64,000 bases of DNA, from positions 18,239-82,238 of the forward strand of contig JAFDVS010000050.1 in the NCBI GenBank assembly GCA_018268935.1, given 5' to 3'. Source of the stretch: Acidobacteriota bacterium. GTDB lineage: Bacteria; Acidobacteriota; Terriglobia; Bryobacterales; Bryobacteraceae. The notes beneath the pieces are model-generated. The model did not search any database, was not told the DNA's origin, and worked only from the letters and a program-made list of their open reading frames with translations. Every line of letters begins with the position of its first letter. Within the stretch, counting starts at the first letter, position 1. This document shows, piece after piece, positions 45,409-54,622 of this stretch. The translations under genes were made by a program, and so were the position numbers.

Positions 45409-46088
45409 CTTGGGCCGATTGTTCCGTGGCGTTCTTACTTGGAGTGGCCGGCAGTCTGCACTGCGTCCAGATGTGCGGACCGATCCTCCTTTCGTGTACG
45501 ATGCCCCTCGCACAAAGGAGCAGCGCCTATCGGGCTGCCGGTCACCTTTTTTATCACTGCGGCCGAATTGCCACCTATGGTTTCTTAGGCGCGCTCGCCG
45601 GCGGTCTCGGGCTGTCGCTCGAGACGGTAATGCCCTGGCAGAGCGCTGCCTCCATCGCCGCCGGCGCGGTGATGCTGCTGGCTGGACTGTGGATGCTCGG
45701 CGCATTGCGGCGCCCTGAGCTCGTCCAGATTACGCCAGTGGCTGCCATGACTCGCCGCGCCGGGCGGCTGATTGGGCGCGATACCGTTGGCTCCAAGCTG
45801 CACCTCGGTTTGTGGCTCGGGCTACTCCCCTGCGGGTTAGTCTACGCCGCTCTGCTCAAAGCGCTCGCTTCCGGCAATGCCCTCGATGGCGCGTTAACCA
45901 TGCTCCTGTTCGGACTCGGCACCGCTGGCGCGCTGCTTGCCGTCGGCCTGTTCTCGGTGCCGTTCGGCCGTTACTTCGCCCGCTGGGGCGCTCATCTTCC
46001 CGCCTTCGCAGTGACCCTCACCGGCATCCTGCTGCTCGTCCGCGGGCTCATGCCTGTCACCATGGGTGGCCATGTGCATCATCACTAA
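45405..46088 (+). CDS. SafE/UreH-like membrane protein of cbb3 maturation cluster
   Basis: A 227-residue integral membrane protein with about six helices. The N-terminal motif 'GVAGSLHCVQMCGPILL' matches the conserved G-S-x-H-C-x-x-M-C-G of the sulfite exporter TauE/SafE (UreH-like) group often found next to ccoGHIS. The C-terminus ends in a His-rich 'GGHVHHH' that could bind copper. The ATG at 45405 overlaps the upstream stop by 4 bases (ATGA). A role in copper delivery or heme export to the oxidase is inferred from context. Confidence 0.85.
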
Positions 46089-46097
46089 GAGAGCGCC

Positions 46098-47423
46098 ATG
46101 GCAACCGTTACTTCACCTGTCAACTCACCCGGAAACGCTGCCCCGCCTCCGGTGCGCCGCTATCATCAGTTCCGCAAGACGATTCACCTCATCTGTGTCC
46201 TGATCTTCATCGCCTTGCCGTTCTCGAACCTGATGCGATTCGATATTCCCCGGCAGCGCTTCTACGTGTTCGGCCAGGAACTGTGGATCAACGAATTCGC
46301 CATTCTCTTCTTCACGTTGATGTTCCTGCTGTTCGGCATCGCCGCGGCGTCGATGCTCTACGGGCGCGTCTATTGCAGCTACGCCTGCCCGCAGATGATC
46401 TTCAGCGAGGCCTCGCTCGCCATGGAAGACCGGATCCGCCGATGGGTGAACAAGCACTTTATCCAGCTCAGTGCCCGGGTGCGCACCTTCGCCTCGCGCG
46501 TGCTCTTCTACGCCAGCGGCCTCATCGCCAGCGTGTTCCTCGCCTTTGTCTTTATCTCTTACTTCGTGGAGCCGCGCGACCTGCTGCAGCGTCTGATGAC
46601 CTTCGACCTCATCACCGCCGGGGGCATTGCCGGCGCGGCCACGACGCTCATCACCTATCTCGACTTCGCTTTCGTCCGCACCCGCTTCTGCAAGATGATC
46701 TGCCCCTACGGCTACCTGCAAGGCATGCTGAGCGACAAGCAGACGCTCCTCGTGGTCTACCGTGATGGCGAAGCGAAGCAGAAAGCCTGCATCGAATGTA
46801 CGAAGTGCGTCCGCGTGTGTCACATGGGAATCGACATCCGCAAATCGCCCTTCCAGATCGAATGCATTCACTGCGGCGAATGCGTCGAAGCCTGCGACGA
46901 TGTGCTGGCCAAATTGAAGAAGCCCGGCTTGATCCACTACACCTGGGGCGAGCAGGGCAAGATGCTCGGATCGAAGGACGAATCCTGGTGGATGCGGATC
47001 GGACTGCGTGACCCCAAGCGCGCCGTGGTTTCGTTCATCATGTTGTTCTACTTCACCGGCCTGATGATCGCGTTGTCGATGCGCCATCCGGTGCAGGTGC
47101 GCGTACAGCCCGACCGCACTTCGCTCTATACCAGCAATGCGCAGGGCGAGGTTACGAATATATTCCGCTTCAATATCGACAATCGCGGCAGTGTGGATGC
47201 CACCGTCGCCATTCAACTGGAGAGTACGGAGAAGGCTCTGCACCTGACCACTTCGCGGGTGGCCGTGAAGGCCGGCGGTTCGGTGCAGGAAATGATTGAG
47301 GTTGCGACCGCGCCGGATGCCTTGCAGCCCGGCGTGTATCCCATCGCGTTGCAGACGGTGAGCGAGCCTGGTGGAATCAAGAGCTCCTTCCCGATGACCT
47401 TCGTGATGGTCAAGAAGAAATAA
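46098..47423 (+). CDS. ccoG: Cytochrome c oxidase accessory protein CcoG (FixG)
   Basis: A 441-residue membrane iron-sulfur protein that handles Cu(II) reduction for cbb3 assembly in studied species. Five helices are visible in the first 190 residues and around 330. Motifs include 'YCSYACPQMIFSE', 'CKMICPYGYLQGML', and two [4Fe-4S] sites 'CIECTKCVRVCHMGIDI' and 'CIHCGECVEACDDVL'. The C-terminal 110 residues form the Ig-like FixG domain. One Cys of the first cluster motif is followed by CH, as is common. It starts 9 bases after the SafE-like gene. Confidence 0.95.
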   Translation: MATVTSPVNSPGNAAPPPVRRYHQFRKTIHLICVLIFIALPFSNLMRFDIPRQRFYVFGQELWINEFAILFFTLMFLLFGIAAASMLYGRVYCSYACPQMIFSEASLAMEDRIRRWVNKHFIQLSARVRTFASRVLFYASGLIASVFLAFVFISYFVEPRDLLQRLMTFDLITAGGIAGAATTLITYLDFAFVRTRFCKMICPYGYLQGMLSDKQTLLVVYRDGEAKQKACIECTKCVRVCHMGIDIRKSPFQIECIHCGECVEACDDVLAKLKKPGLIHYTWGEQGKMLGSKDESWWMRIGLRDPKRAVVSFIMLFYFTGLMIALSMRHPVQVRVQPDRTSLYTSNAQGEVTNIFRFNIDNRGSVDATVAIQLESTEKALHLTTSRVAVKAGGSVQEMIEVATAPDALQPGVYPIALQTVSEPGGIKSSFPMTFVMVKKK

Positions 47424-47431
47424 GGGGCTTC

Positions 47432-47563
47432 ATGCGTTTTCTATTGGCGTTTGTTTTCCTGCTATTCGCCGGAATTATGGTCTATGTCTACATCGGCGCG
47501 GAGCAGGCCAAGCCTGTCATTCTGGACGCCACCGGCAAGCCTTACGCGGCCGGGCAGAAATAG
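47432..47563 (+). CDS. 43-residue membrane peptide between ccoG and ccoI
   Basis: Starts 8 bases after ccoG and stops 7 bases before ccoI. One transmembrane helix spans residues 2-21 ('RFLLAFVFLLFAGIMVYVYI'), then a short polar tail 'DATGKPYAAGQK'. It lies where ccoH normally is but is far shorter than CcoH (about 150 residues). No homologue was recognised. The clean spacing and helix support a real gene. Confidence 0.7.
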   Translation: MRFLLAFVFLLFAGIMVYVYIGAEQAKPVILDATGKPYAAGQK

Positions 47564-47570
47564 GCCCTCC

Positions 47571-49940
47571 ATGCAAACCTGCACCTTGTGCCGGCTCGAT
47601 TGCGGCCCTCAGCCCTATCGCGCCGAAAACCGGGATTTCTGCTGTCTCGGCTGTATGCATGTCCACGCCATTCTGCTGGAGAGCGGAGTACTGGCCTCCG
47701 GCGTTGACGTGCGCCAAACCGAGATCTTCAAGCGCAGCCTGGAGCTTGGACTCATCGCCACCGGCGGGCGCGACGCAAAGCCGGTTCCCGCTGCCTCCGA
47801 TCTGCCCAGCGAGGAGCGCCTCTTCCGCCTCTCCGGGCTTTGGTGCAGCGCCTGCGCCTGGGTCATCGAACACACGCTGCGCTCCGAGCGCGGCATGGTG
47901 TCGGCCGAGGTTCACTTCGTTTCCGACCTGTTGAAGGTGCGCTTTCAGCCGCAATTACTGCCGCCTTCGCGCATCGTGGAGTTGGTCGAGAGCCTCGGCT
48001 ACAAAGCCGCCGAGTATACGGGCGAAGCCTCTTCCGCCAACAGTGAGCGGAAAGACCTGCTGATGCGCCTCGGCGTGGCTGCGTTTCTGTGGGTCAATGT
48101 GATGGGCATGAATCTCTCCGTCTATTTCGGAGCATTTGATCCGGTTCTGCCGTTCCTCGCAATGGCCCTCACGTTGCCCGTTTTGCTCTACTCGGCCAAG
48201 CCCATCCTGCGCATCGCCTGGCACGGCCTGCTGCGCGGGGCTCTGCGCATGGAGAGCCTGCTGTCGCTCGGCATTCTCGCGGCCTTCGGCTACAGCAGCG
48301 TGCAGGCCTTCCGCGGCGGCACGCATGTCTACTTCGATATCTCCTGCGCCATTGTGACGCTGGTGCTGGTAGGCAAGAGCGTCGAACAGGGCGCCAAGCA
48401 GCGGGCCGCGCAGACGATTGCTTCGCTGCACCGGATGCTGCCGCAGAAGGCGCGTATGGCCTCTGGTGAACGCTTCCGCGCGGTCACTGATCTGCGAGCC
48501 GGCGATGAAGTGCTGGTCAAGGCCGGCGAGCGCATTCCTGTTGATGGCACGGTCCTCAGTGGCGATTCCGAGGCCGACGAGTCGCTACTCACCGGCGAAT
48601 CGAAGCCGGTGCGCAAGGCCGCTGGCGATCGCGTGGTGGCGGGCAGCGTCAATAGCGGCTCGCCGCTCACCATTGCGGCGACCACCGTGGGCGAAGCCAG
48701 CACCATCGCCCAGATCGTGGCCGCGGTGGAACGCGCTCTTGTCAGCCGCTCCGAAGTGGAACGCCGCGTCGACCGCGTTTCCCGCATCTTCGTTCCCGCC
48801 GTGATGATCGTGTCTCTGCTGGGTGCGGTGTACTGGCTGCAATCTGGGTTGCCCATGGAAGAAGCCCTGCTGCGCGCGGTCACCATTCTCGTCATCGCCT
48901 GCCCGTGTGCATTGGGTATCGCGACGCCATTGGCCTTGACGGCCGCCGTCGGTGCGGCTTCGCGCCTCGGCATCCTCGTGCGCGACGCCGATGTATTGGA
49001 GCGCCTCGGGCGTGTCGATGAAGTGGTACTGGACAAGACCGGCACGGTCACCGAGGATCGTTTCGAACTGCTCGAGTACGACGAAGCCGATCTGCCTTTG
49101 CTGGCCGCCGTGGAGGCCTATTCCGAGCATCCCGCGGGCAGGGCTGTTGTCGAGCGCGCCCGGCGGTTGGGGCTCGTGATCCCCGAAGCGAGGAACATCG
49201 AAGTGATCAAAGGGGCCGGCATCCGCGGTGAGGTCAATGGCGAAGAGATCGTCATTGGGTCCCGCGTCTGGACCGATGCTCCCGCCGATGAGGACAGCGC
49301 CTACACCCCGGCTTGGTACCGCATCGGCGAGCGTCGCAACGGCAAGATGGTCTTCGGCACACGCATCCGCCAGGATGCCCGGGCACTCGTGCGGGGCTTG
49401 CAGGAACGCGGTATTCCTGTGCGTATCCTGTCCGGTGATTCCGCCGCGGCGACCGCCGCAACAGCCCATGAGTTAGGCATCACCGACTTCCGCGCCGGTG
49501 TACGCCCCGAAGAGAAGGCCGCAGCGGTGATGGGCCGCAATGCGGCGATGATCGGTGATGGCGTGAATGATGCGCCGGCGCTGGCTGCATCGACCCTCGG
49601 GATTGCCATGGGCTCGGGCGCTGACCTGGCAATGCGCGCCTCTGCCATGGTGCTGCTTGGCGGCGATCTGACCCGCGTGCTCGATGGGTTTGAGCTGGCC
49701 ACGCGCACCCGCCGCGTGGTGCGGCAGAACCTGTTCTGGGCCTTCTTCTACAATGCCGCCGGGATTGGCTTGGCCGCCGCCGGGCTGCTCAATCCGCTGG
49801 TGGCTGCCGGAGCGATGGTCTTCTCCAGCCTATCCGTGGTCGGCAATTCGTACCGGCTCAGCCGTTTTGGGTTGGGGAAAAGAAAGTCTCCGGGGAAAGG
49901 CTCCGCACCTGCCACCCCTTCTTTGCAGGCTGCAGCGTAA
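47571..49940 (+). CDS. ccoI: CcoI/FixI-type copper-translocating P1B ATPase
   Basis: A 789-residue P-type ATPase that moves copper for cbb3 oxidase assembly. N-terminal Cys-rich region (CTLC, CCLGC; residues 4-28) as in CcoI, then a heavy-metal-associated domain with 'LWCSACAW' (about 93). Core motifs: TGES at about 342, intramembrane CPC in 'IACPCALG' (about 444), DKTGT (about 488), 'GDGVNDAPAL' (about 663). ATG 47571 is chosen because the Cys-rich N-terminus starts there. Its 3' end overlaps the convergent small secreted-protein gene by 83 bases. Confidence 0.94.
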   Translation: MQTCTLCRLDCGPQPYRAENRDFCCLGCMHVHAILLESGVLASGVDVRQTEIFKRSLELGLIATGGRDAKPVPAASDLPSEERLFRLSGLWCSACAWVIEHTLRSERGMVSAEVHFVSDLLKVRFQPQLLPPSRIVELVESLGYKAAEYTGEASSANSERKDLLMRLGVAAFLWVNVMGMNLSVYFGAFDPVLPFLAMALTLPVLLYSAKPILRIAWHGLLRGALRMESLLSLGILAAFGYSSVQAFRGGTHVYFDISCAIVTLVLVGKSVEQGAKQRAAQTIASLHRMLPQKARMASGERFRAVTDLRAGDEVLVKAGERIPVDGTVLSGDSEADESLLTGESKPVRKAAGDRVVAGSVNSGSPLTIAATTVGEASTIAQIVAAVERALVSRSEVERRVDRVSRIFVPAVMIVSLLGAVYWLQSGLPMEEALLRAVTILVIACPCALGIATPLALTAAVGAASRLGILVRDADVLERLGRVDEVVLDKTGTVTEDRFELLEYDEADLPLLAAVEAYSEHPAGRAVVERARRLGLVIPEARNIEVIKGAGIRGEVNGEEIVIGSRVWTDAPADEDSAYTPAWYRIGERRNGKMVFGTRIRQDARALVRGLQERGIPVRILSGDSAAATAATAHELGITDFRAGVRPEEKAAAVMGRNAAMIGDGVNDAPALAASTLGIAMGSGADLAMRASAMVLLGGDLTRVLDGFELATRTRRVVRQNLFWAFFYNAAGIGLAAAGLLNPLVAAGAMVFSSLSVVGNSYRLSRFGLGKRKSPGKGSAPATPSLQAAA

Positions 49941-50268
49941 GGGTAACGCGCTCGCGGCGCTCCGTGGTGGGGGCGTTGGGGCTGCGCGGCTTCAGAGACA
50001 GATACCAATCGAGCTGGACTTCGCGCCGGTCACCGTCCGGGGTTACCGACAACACGCTGATCGAGGAGGCGATTTCATAGTTCCGCACCAGCGCCGTTAC
50101 CGCTGTTTCCATCCGATCGCGTAAAGTTTTGTCAAATGCCCTGAGGAATTCCGAGGCATTTTCCTCGGTCAGGCGCTGTACCCATCGCCCAAGCCAATCC
50201 GTTACCTCCTGCAAGCCGTCGGCGGCAAGCAGGGCAGGGAACAGCAGGACCCAGGTGCGGCGTGTCAT
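49858..50268 (-). CDS. Small secreted protein of unknown function
   Basis: A 136-residue protein with a signal peptide (about 1-16, 'WVLLFPALLAADG'). The mature part, about 115 residues, is alpha/beta with 'EFLRAFDKTLRDRMETAV' and 'REVQLDWYLSLKPR', resembling a small NTF2-like or nuclear-transport fold, unproven. It overlaps argJ by 4 bases and is the last gene of the minus-strand run. The 83-base antisense overlap with ccoI is unusual. Confidence 0.65.
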   Translation of the reverse strand: MTRRTWVLLFPALLAADGLQEVTDWLGRWVQRLTEENASEFLRAFDKTLRDRMETAVTALVRNYEIASSISVLSVTPDGDRREVQLDWYLSLKPRSPNAPTTERRERVTLTLQPAKKGWQVRSLSPETFFSPTQNG

Positions 50269-51443
50269 GTGCGATAGCTGGCGTTGATTTTGATGTAATC
50301 TTCTGTAAAGTCGCAGGTCCAGAATCGGGTCTGGCCGGGGCCGCCGTTGCGGATGTGGAACTCGATGGAGACGTCCTTTTCATCGAGCTTGGCTTTGAGG
50401 TCCGGCTCAGAGAACGGGGCGGCGAGGCCGTTGCGGCAGACGCGAACGCCCTGTAAAAAAATGTCAACCTGCGCCGGGTCGAAGGCGATTCCGGAGTTGC
50501 CGGCGGCGCAGATGATACGGCCCCAATTGGGGTCGGAGCCGGCGATGGCGGTCTTGACCAGCGGGGAATTGGCGATGGCGCGGGCGAGGCGGGCGGCATC
50601 GTCGCGGTTCTTGGCGCCCTCCACGGAAATAGTGATGAGTTTCGTCGCACCTTCGCCATCGCGGGCGATCTGCTGCGCCAGGTCCTGCAGCAGTTTGGTG
50701 AGCATGCCGAGGAAGACTTCCGTGTCGCGCGAGGCGAGTTTGATGCCGGAGGCGCCGTTGGCCAGCAGCAGCAAGGTGTCGTTGGTGGAGGTATCGCCAT
50801 CGACGGAAAGGCGGCTGAAGCTCTCTTCGTTCGCTTCGCGCAGCATGGCCCGCAGGCGGTTGGGCGCGATGGCGGCGTCCGTCATGACGAAGCCAAGCGT
50901 GGTGGCCATCATCGGCATGATCATGCCCGCGCCTTTGGTCATACCGGCGATGCGGATCACGCCGCCCGATGCGGAAAGCTCGGCGGTGGCCGTCTTGGGC
51001 CGGGTGTCGGTGGTCATGATGGCCCGGCTCACGGTCTCGAAGTTGTCCGGCGAAAGGCCGGCGATGACCGCGGGCAGTGCGGCGGTGATGAGCTTGGGAT
51101 CGAGTTCCACTCCGATCACGCCGGTGGAGGCAACGAGGACTTGGGAAACGGGAAGCTTCTGCAGTTTGGCCGCGGTCTTGGCGCTGGCGAGAGCCACTTT
51201 GGCGCCGGTGCGGGTAGCGCAATTGGCGTTGCCTGCATTAATGAGGATGGCGCGGGCCACGCCCGAGGATTCCTTCAGATGGGCCTGGCAGAGGCGGACT
51301 GGCGCGGCGGCAACGCGGTTTTGGGTGAAGACACCTGCGGCTGATGCGGGGGTGTCGGAAACGATGAGTGCGAGATCGTCTTTCTGGACTTTACGGATGC
51401 CTGCGTACGACGACGCATAGCGAAAGCCTAACGGCAGTTTCAA
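50265..51443 (-). CDS. argJ: Bifunctional glutamate N-acetyltransferase / amino-acid acetyltransferase ArgJ
   Basis: Arginine biosynthesis enzyme that moves the acetyl group from N-acetylornithine to glutamate; it may also make N-acetylglutamate. 392 residues. The autoproteolysis site is in 'MPMMATTLGFV', cleaved between A180 and T181, with T181 as nucleophile. 'LINAGNANCATRTG' (about 68-80) and 'GSDPNWGRIICAAG' (about 308) are conserved. The C-terminus 'NASYRT' is typical. It overlaps fmt and the downstream small gene by 4 bases each. Confidence 0.96.
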   Translation of the reverse strand: MKLPLGFRYASSYAGIRKVQKDDLALIVSDTPASAAGVFTQNRVAAAPVRLCQAHLKESSGVARAILINAGNANCATRTGAKVALASAKTAAKLQKLPVSQVLVASTGVIGVELDPKLITAALPAVIAGLSPDNFETVSRAIMTTDTRPKTATAELSASGGVIRIAGMTKGAGMIMPMMATTLGFVMTDAAIAPNRLRAMLREANEESFSRLSVDGDTSTNDTLLLLANGASGIKLASRDTEVFLGMLTKLLQDLAQQIARDGEGATKLITISVEGAKNRDDAARLARAIANSPLVKTAIAGSDPNWGRIICAAGNSGIAFDPAQVDIFLQGVRVCRNGLAAPFSEPDLKAKLDEKDVSIEFHIRNGGPGQTRFWTCDFTEDYIKINASYRT

Positions 51444-52390
51444 CGGTTTGTCTCTCCTCCCAATCTTTCATACTCTACCAGCCTGTGCCCGTTGAGGAAA
51501 GCTCGGCTGTCGATTCTCTTTCGCCCTTCCAGTTGAAGTTCGAGTAATTCGAGAGCAGTATTGGAACCGCATGCGGCGAACAGGCGGGAATTGGCGGCAT
51601 AAATAGTGCCGGGCTGGTGAGCATCCGGCGGGGGCTCGGGCGCAAGCCTCGCTTTCCATACGTGCAGGCGCTGGTTGCGGAAGGTGGTGTAGCCGCCGGG
51701 CCAGGGAAAGAAGCCGCGCACACGGCAGTGGATTTGCGCGGCCGAGAGTTGCCAGTCGATGAGGCCGTCTTCCTTCTTGAGGATGGGGGCGTAGGTGGCA
51801 AGCGCGTTGTCCTGCTTGCGCGGAGTAATGCTGCCGGCGGAGAGGCCATCGAGCGTTTCGATGAGAAGCCGGGCGCCGATAATAGAAAGCCTTTCCGATA
51901 ATTCGGTCGAATTTTCCTCAGGCCCAATGTTGGTTTCGCGCATTAACAGCATGTCGCCGGTGTCGAGCCCGGCGTCGATCTTCATCGTGGTGACTCCGGT
52001 GACGGACTCGCCGTTGGCGATGGCCCACTGGATGGGTCCGGCGCCGCGGTACTTGGGAAGGAGGGACGCGTGGACGTTGATGATGCCGTGCGGCGGGATG
52101 TCGATGATGGATTGCGGGATGATCTGCCCGTAGCCGACAACGACGATGCAATCCGGCTTGAGCGCGGTGAGGAACTCAAGGACCTCGGGGCGGCGGACGC
52201 GTTCGGGTTGCTCGACGCGCAGGTTGTGGCTTTGCGCGCAGAGCTTCACTGGCGATGCGGCCAGTTGCTGTCCGCGGCCTTTGGGGCGGTCGGGCTGCGT
52301 ATAGACGGCCGGGACGTTATGGCCGGCGGCGAGGATGGCTTCGAGCGTGGGCACGGCGAACTGCGGAGTGCCCATGTAGACGATTTGCAT
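51440..52390 (-). CDS. fmt: Methionyl-tRNA formyltransferase
   Basis: Formylates initiator Met-tRNA using 10-formyl-THF. 316 residues. The N-terminal Rossmann domain starts 'MQIVYMGTPQFAVPTLEAIL'. Catalytic motif region 'NVHASLLPKYRGAGPIQWAI' has the conserved N and H, with Asp in 'KIDAGLDTGDML'. The C-terminal OB domain begins near 205 ('LIDWQLSAAQIHCRVRGFFP'). No def gene is adjacent in the window. It is part of the nine-gene minus run, 13 bases after the ACT-domain gene. Confidence 0.96.
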   Translation of the reverse strand: MQIVYMGTPQFAVPTLEAILAAGHNVPAVYTQPDRPKGRGQQLAASPVKLCAQSHNLRVEQPERVRRPEVLEFLTALKPDCIVVVGYGQIIPQSIIDIPPHGIINVHASLLPKYRGAGPIQWAIANGESVTGVTTMKIDAGLDTGDMLLMRETNIGPEENSTELSERLSIIGARLLIETLDGLSAGSITPRKQDNALATYAPILKKEDGLIDWQLSAAQIHCRVRGFFPWPGGYTTFRNQRLHVWKARLAPEPPPDAHQPGTIYAANSRLFAACGSNTALELLELQLEGRKRIDSRAFLNGHRLVEYERLGGETNR

Positions 52391-52403
52391 GAATACTTCC
52401 AGC

Positions 52404-53063
52404 TTAGAAGACGCGGCGGGTGAGGCGGTGGACGGAGAACTTGGCCGTATCGGCGATGGCCATCACTGTCATCACGCCGGCCTGCACTGGATCGGTGACA
52501 ACGAGATCGGCGGCGTCGGGAACGCTGCCTGCCATGTTGAGGCTGACCACGAGCAAGCCTTGTGCACGGACCTCGCGCACGGCCTTCTCGATTTCGCCGC
52601 CCATGAGGGATCCGGCGAGGACGAGGGCCTTGGCGCGAGGGAGGCGGCCGACGGCGCGCACCGCTTCGGCGAGCGGCTTTTCACCGACCAGCGGGATCGT
52701 ATCGACCGAGATGTGTTCTCCGCGGATGTTGTGGCGATCGGCTTCCATGATTGCGCCGATGGCCACCTGGCCGACTTGCGCGCCGCCGCCCATGATGATG
52801 ATGCGCTTGCCGAACACGCGCTGCATGGTGCTGGTAGCGACAGCGTCCATCACGATGGGGAGGGCACGGATATCGGCGATGAGGTTTTCCGGCTCGGCGG
52901 GAAGCAGGACCTCAAAGTAGATGTGAGCGACGGCGGGTTCGCCTTGTAGAATCGCGACGGAGGTGATGTCCGCCTGATGCTCGGCGATGACGCCGGTGAG
53001 TTGATGAAGGACTCCGGGGCCGTCCTGGGCACGGATTTCGAGTCCGAGTGTGACTTGCGACAT
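52404..53063 (-). CDS. ACT-domain protein with DUF5612-like region
   Basis: A 219-residue cytoplasmic protein. Residues 1-75 form an ACT domain ('LGLEIRAQDGPGVLHQLTGV', 'ADITSVAIL'), a ligand-binding fold for amino acids. The rest fits a DUF5612-like Rossmann domain: 'RIIIMGGGAQVGQVAIGAIM' and 'SVDTIPLVGEKPLAEAVRAV'. Function is unknown; regulatory binding of an amino acid is inferred. ATG 53063 is the start of ACT homology. It sits between the LamG and fmt genes with gaps of 11 and 13 bases. Confidence 0.8.
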   Translation of the reverse strand: MSQVTLGLEIRAQDGPGVLHQLTGVIAEHQADITSVAILQGEPAVAHIYFEVLLPAEPENLIADIRALPIVMDAVATSTMQRVFGKRIIIMGGGAQVGQVAIGAIMEADRHNIRGEHISVDTIPLVGEKPLAEAVRAVGRLPRAKALVLAGSLMGGEIEKAVREVRAQGLLVVSLNMAGSVPDAADLVVTDPVQAGVMTVMAIADTAKFSVHRLTRRVF

Positions 53064-53074
53064 GGGCAGATGAA

Positions 53075-53728
53075 TCAGTGTAGCGCGGGGGCCGGGAGGA
53101 ATTCCTCCGGACGCAGGGCGCGCTTGGTGAAGCGGCTCAAGTGGACTGCGCCCTGGAAGTAGTGCACCTTGTTGATTCGTACGCCGATGGACGAGCGGCC
53201 GTTGCCTTGCGGGGCAAACTGCACATCGGCCGAGCCTTCGAGTTTGCCGTTGACGTAGTTGCGGAAGGTTTTGCCGTCGTAGACGGAAGCGACGTGATAC
53301 CACTGCCCGATGGGATGGAGATGATCTTTGCTGAGCAGCGCCTTCGATCCGGTGGAGGAAGCGGTGAAGCTATCCAGATACCACTGGCCGTTGGCGACGC
53401 GGATTTCGAACAGCATGCGATGGCCGGTGTCGGCTCCGTTGGCTTGTTCGGCGAGATGGAACCAGCGCTGTTCGAAGGGGCCGCCATCGGGGCGGAAGAT
53501 GGCTTCCCAGGTGAAGGTGGTTGCGCCGGCGAGTGGATGGTTGGGGACGAAGATGGCGTCGTCTTTGCCGTCGAAGAGAATGGCTTTGCCGAGCTTGGTG
53601 TCGATGACTTTGGGGTCGCCGAGGACTTCGGTGGTGTGGCCGCCGATGCGGCGGATGTTGTCGAAGGTCCAGGTGGTGGATTGCGCGAACGCAGCGGAGG
53701 CAGCGAGCAGGCAGAGGGCAAGACGCAT
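53075..53728 (-). CDS. Secreted LamG/concanavalin-like domain protein
   Basis: A 217-residue secreted protein. The signal peptide ends near 'SAAFAQ' (about 16). The body is a LamG-type jelly roll: 'GKAILFDGKDDAIFVPNHPL', 'FTWEAIFRPD', 'GQWYHVASVYDGKTFRNYVN' and 'SSIGVRINKVHYFQGAVHLS'. Such domains bind sugars or act as spacers. No catalytic residues are seen. The ATG at 53728 is preferred over one three codons upstream. The gene lies 21 bases downstream of the M28 protein. Confidence 0.85.
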   Translation of the reverse strand: MRLALCLLAASAAFAQSTTWTFDNIRRIGGHTTEVLGDPKVIDTKLGKAILFDGKDDAIFVPNHPLAGATTFTWEAIFRPDGGPFEQRWFHLAEQANGADTGHRMLFEIRVANGQWYLDSFTASSTGSKALLSKDHLHPIGQWYHVASVYDGKTFRNYVNGKLEGSADVQFAPQGNGRSSIGVRINKVHYFQGAVHLSRFTKRALRPEEFLPAPALH

Positions 53729-53749
53729 GTGGAGCATTATCGTACAGCT

Positions 53750-54622
53750 CTACTGTTGCAGGCGGCGGAAGACTTCGAGCAGCACCTCGCCGACGACTTG
53801 CAGGCTCTTGGCGCTGAGCTTGTCCATGGTGTCCTGTTCGGTGTGCCACCAGGTGTGGCCGGGTCCGTAATCGAAGTCGATGAGGTCGATGGCATTCACG
53901 CCGAGTTTGAGAAAGGGAATGTGGTCGTCTTCGATGGCTCCGGCCTGCTCGGGGAAGTAAGCACCGTAGCCGGTTTCGCGGGCGGCGGCTTTGAGCAGGC
54001 GGCGCAGTGTGGCGGAGGAGTTGAGTTCATCCATCACACGAAGGTCTTTGTCGCCGATCATGTCGACGTTGAACAGCGCTTTGATCTTGAGGAGTGTGCC
54101 GTTGCGGTTCCAGGTTTCGGCGAGGTGGCGGCTGCCGTAGATGCCGTTGGTGTTGGACCATTCGCCGAAGGCTTCTTCGCCATCGAAGAAGACGAGCATG
54201 ACATCGTCGTTGCGGGGAACCTTGGGGAGCACGCGGGCCATTTCGAGGAGAAAGCCGGTGGAAGCGCCGCCATCGTTGGCTCCGACGAACTTCATGCCCG
54301 TGATCGCCTTGGTGTCGTAGTGGCCGGTGAAGACGACGGCGCGGCCAGACTTGCCCGGCAGCTTGCCGATGATGTTGCGCATGGTGACTTTGCCGATTGG
54401 TGTGGTGGCGACGAACATGTCTTCGCTCACCTGCCAGCCGTTGGCGGTGAGTTCGGCGCGGATCATGGCTTGCAGTTTGATGATGGCGGGAGAACCGGCG
54501 GGGCGCGGGCCGAGAGCCACCGCTTTGCGCGTGGATTCGAGGGCGCGTGCACCGTTGAAGTCGGCGGCGAGTGAGCAGGCGGCCAGAGCCAGTGTGACGG
54601 TTATCGCTTTCGTGCCCAGCAT
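53750..54622 (-). CDS. M28-family protein, glutaminyl-peptide cyclotransferase-like
   Basis: A 290-residue secreted enzyme with a signal peptide ending near 'SLAADF'. It has the M28 zinc-site order: 'GHYDTK', 'GANDGGAST' (Zn Asp), 'FFDGEEAFGEW' (Glu), 'NVDMIGD', and 'DHIPFL' with 'WWHTEQDT'. The block 'FFDGEEAF...W', then 'YGSRHLA', is that of glutaminyl cyclases rather than aminopeptidases. Those enzymes convert N-terminal Gln to pyroglutamate and bind one zinc. Its start overlaps the upstream methyltransferase stop by 22 bases. Confidence 0.87.
   Translation of the reverse strand: MLGTKAITVTLALAACSLAADFNGARALESTRKAVALGPRPAGSPAIIKLQAMIRAELTANGWQVSEDMFVATTPIGKVTMRNIIGKLPGKSGRAVVFTGHYDTKAITGMKFVGANDGGASTGFLLEMARVLPKVPRNDDVMLVFFDGEEAFGEWSNTNGIYGSRHLAETWNRNGTLLKIKALFNVDMIGDKDLRVMDELNSSATLRRLLKAAARETGYGAYFPEQAGAIEDDHIPFLKLGVNAIDLIDFDYGPGHTWWHTEQDTMDKLSAKSLQVVGEVLLEVFRRLQQ

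Noticed and set aside
53141..54574. 477-residue plus-strand frame over the LamG and M28 genes
   Set aside because: Val/Ala/Glu/Gly-rich reverse-complement shadow spanning two well supported minus-strand genes.
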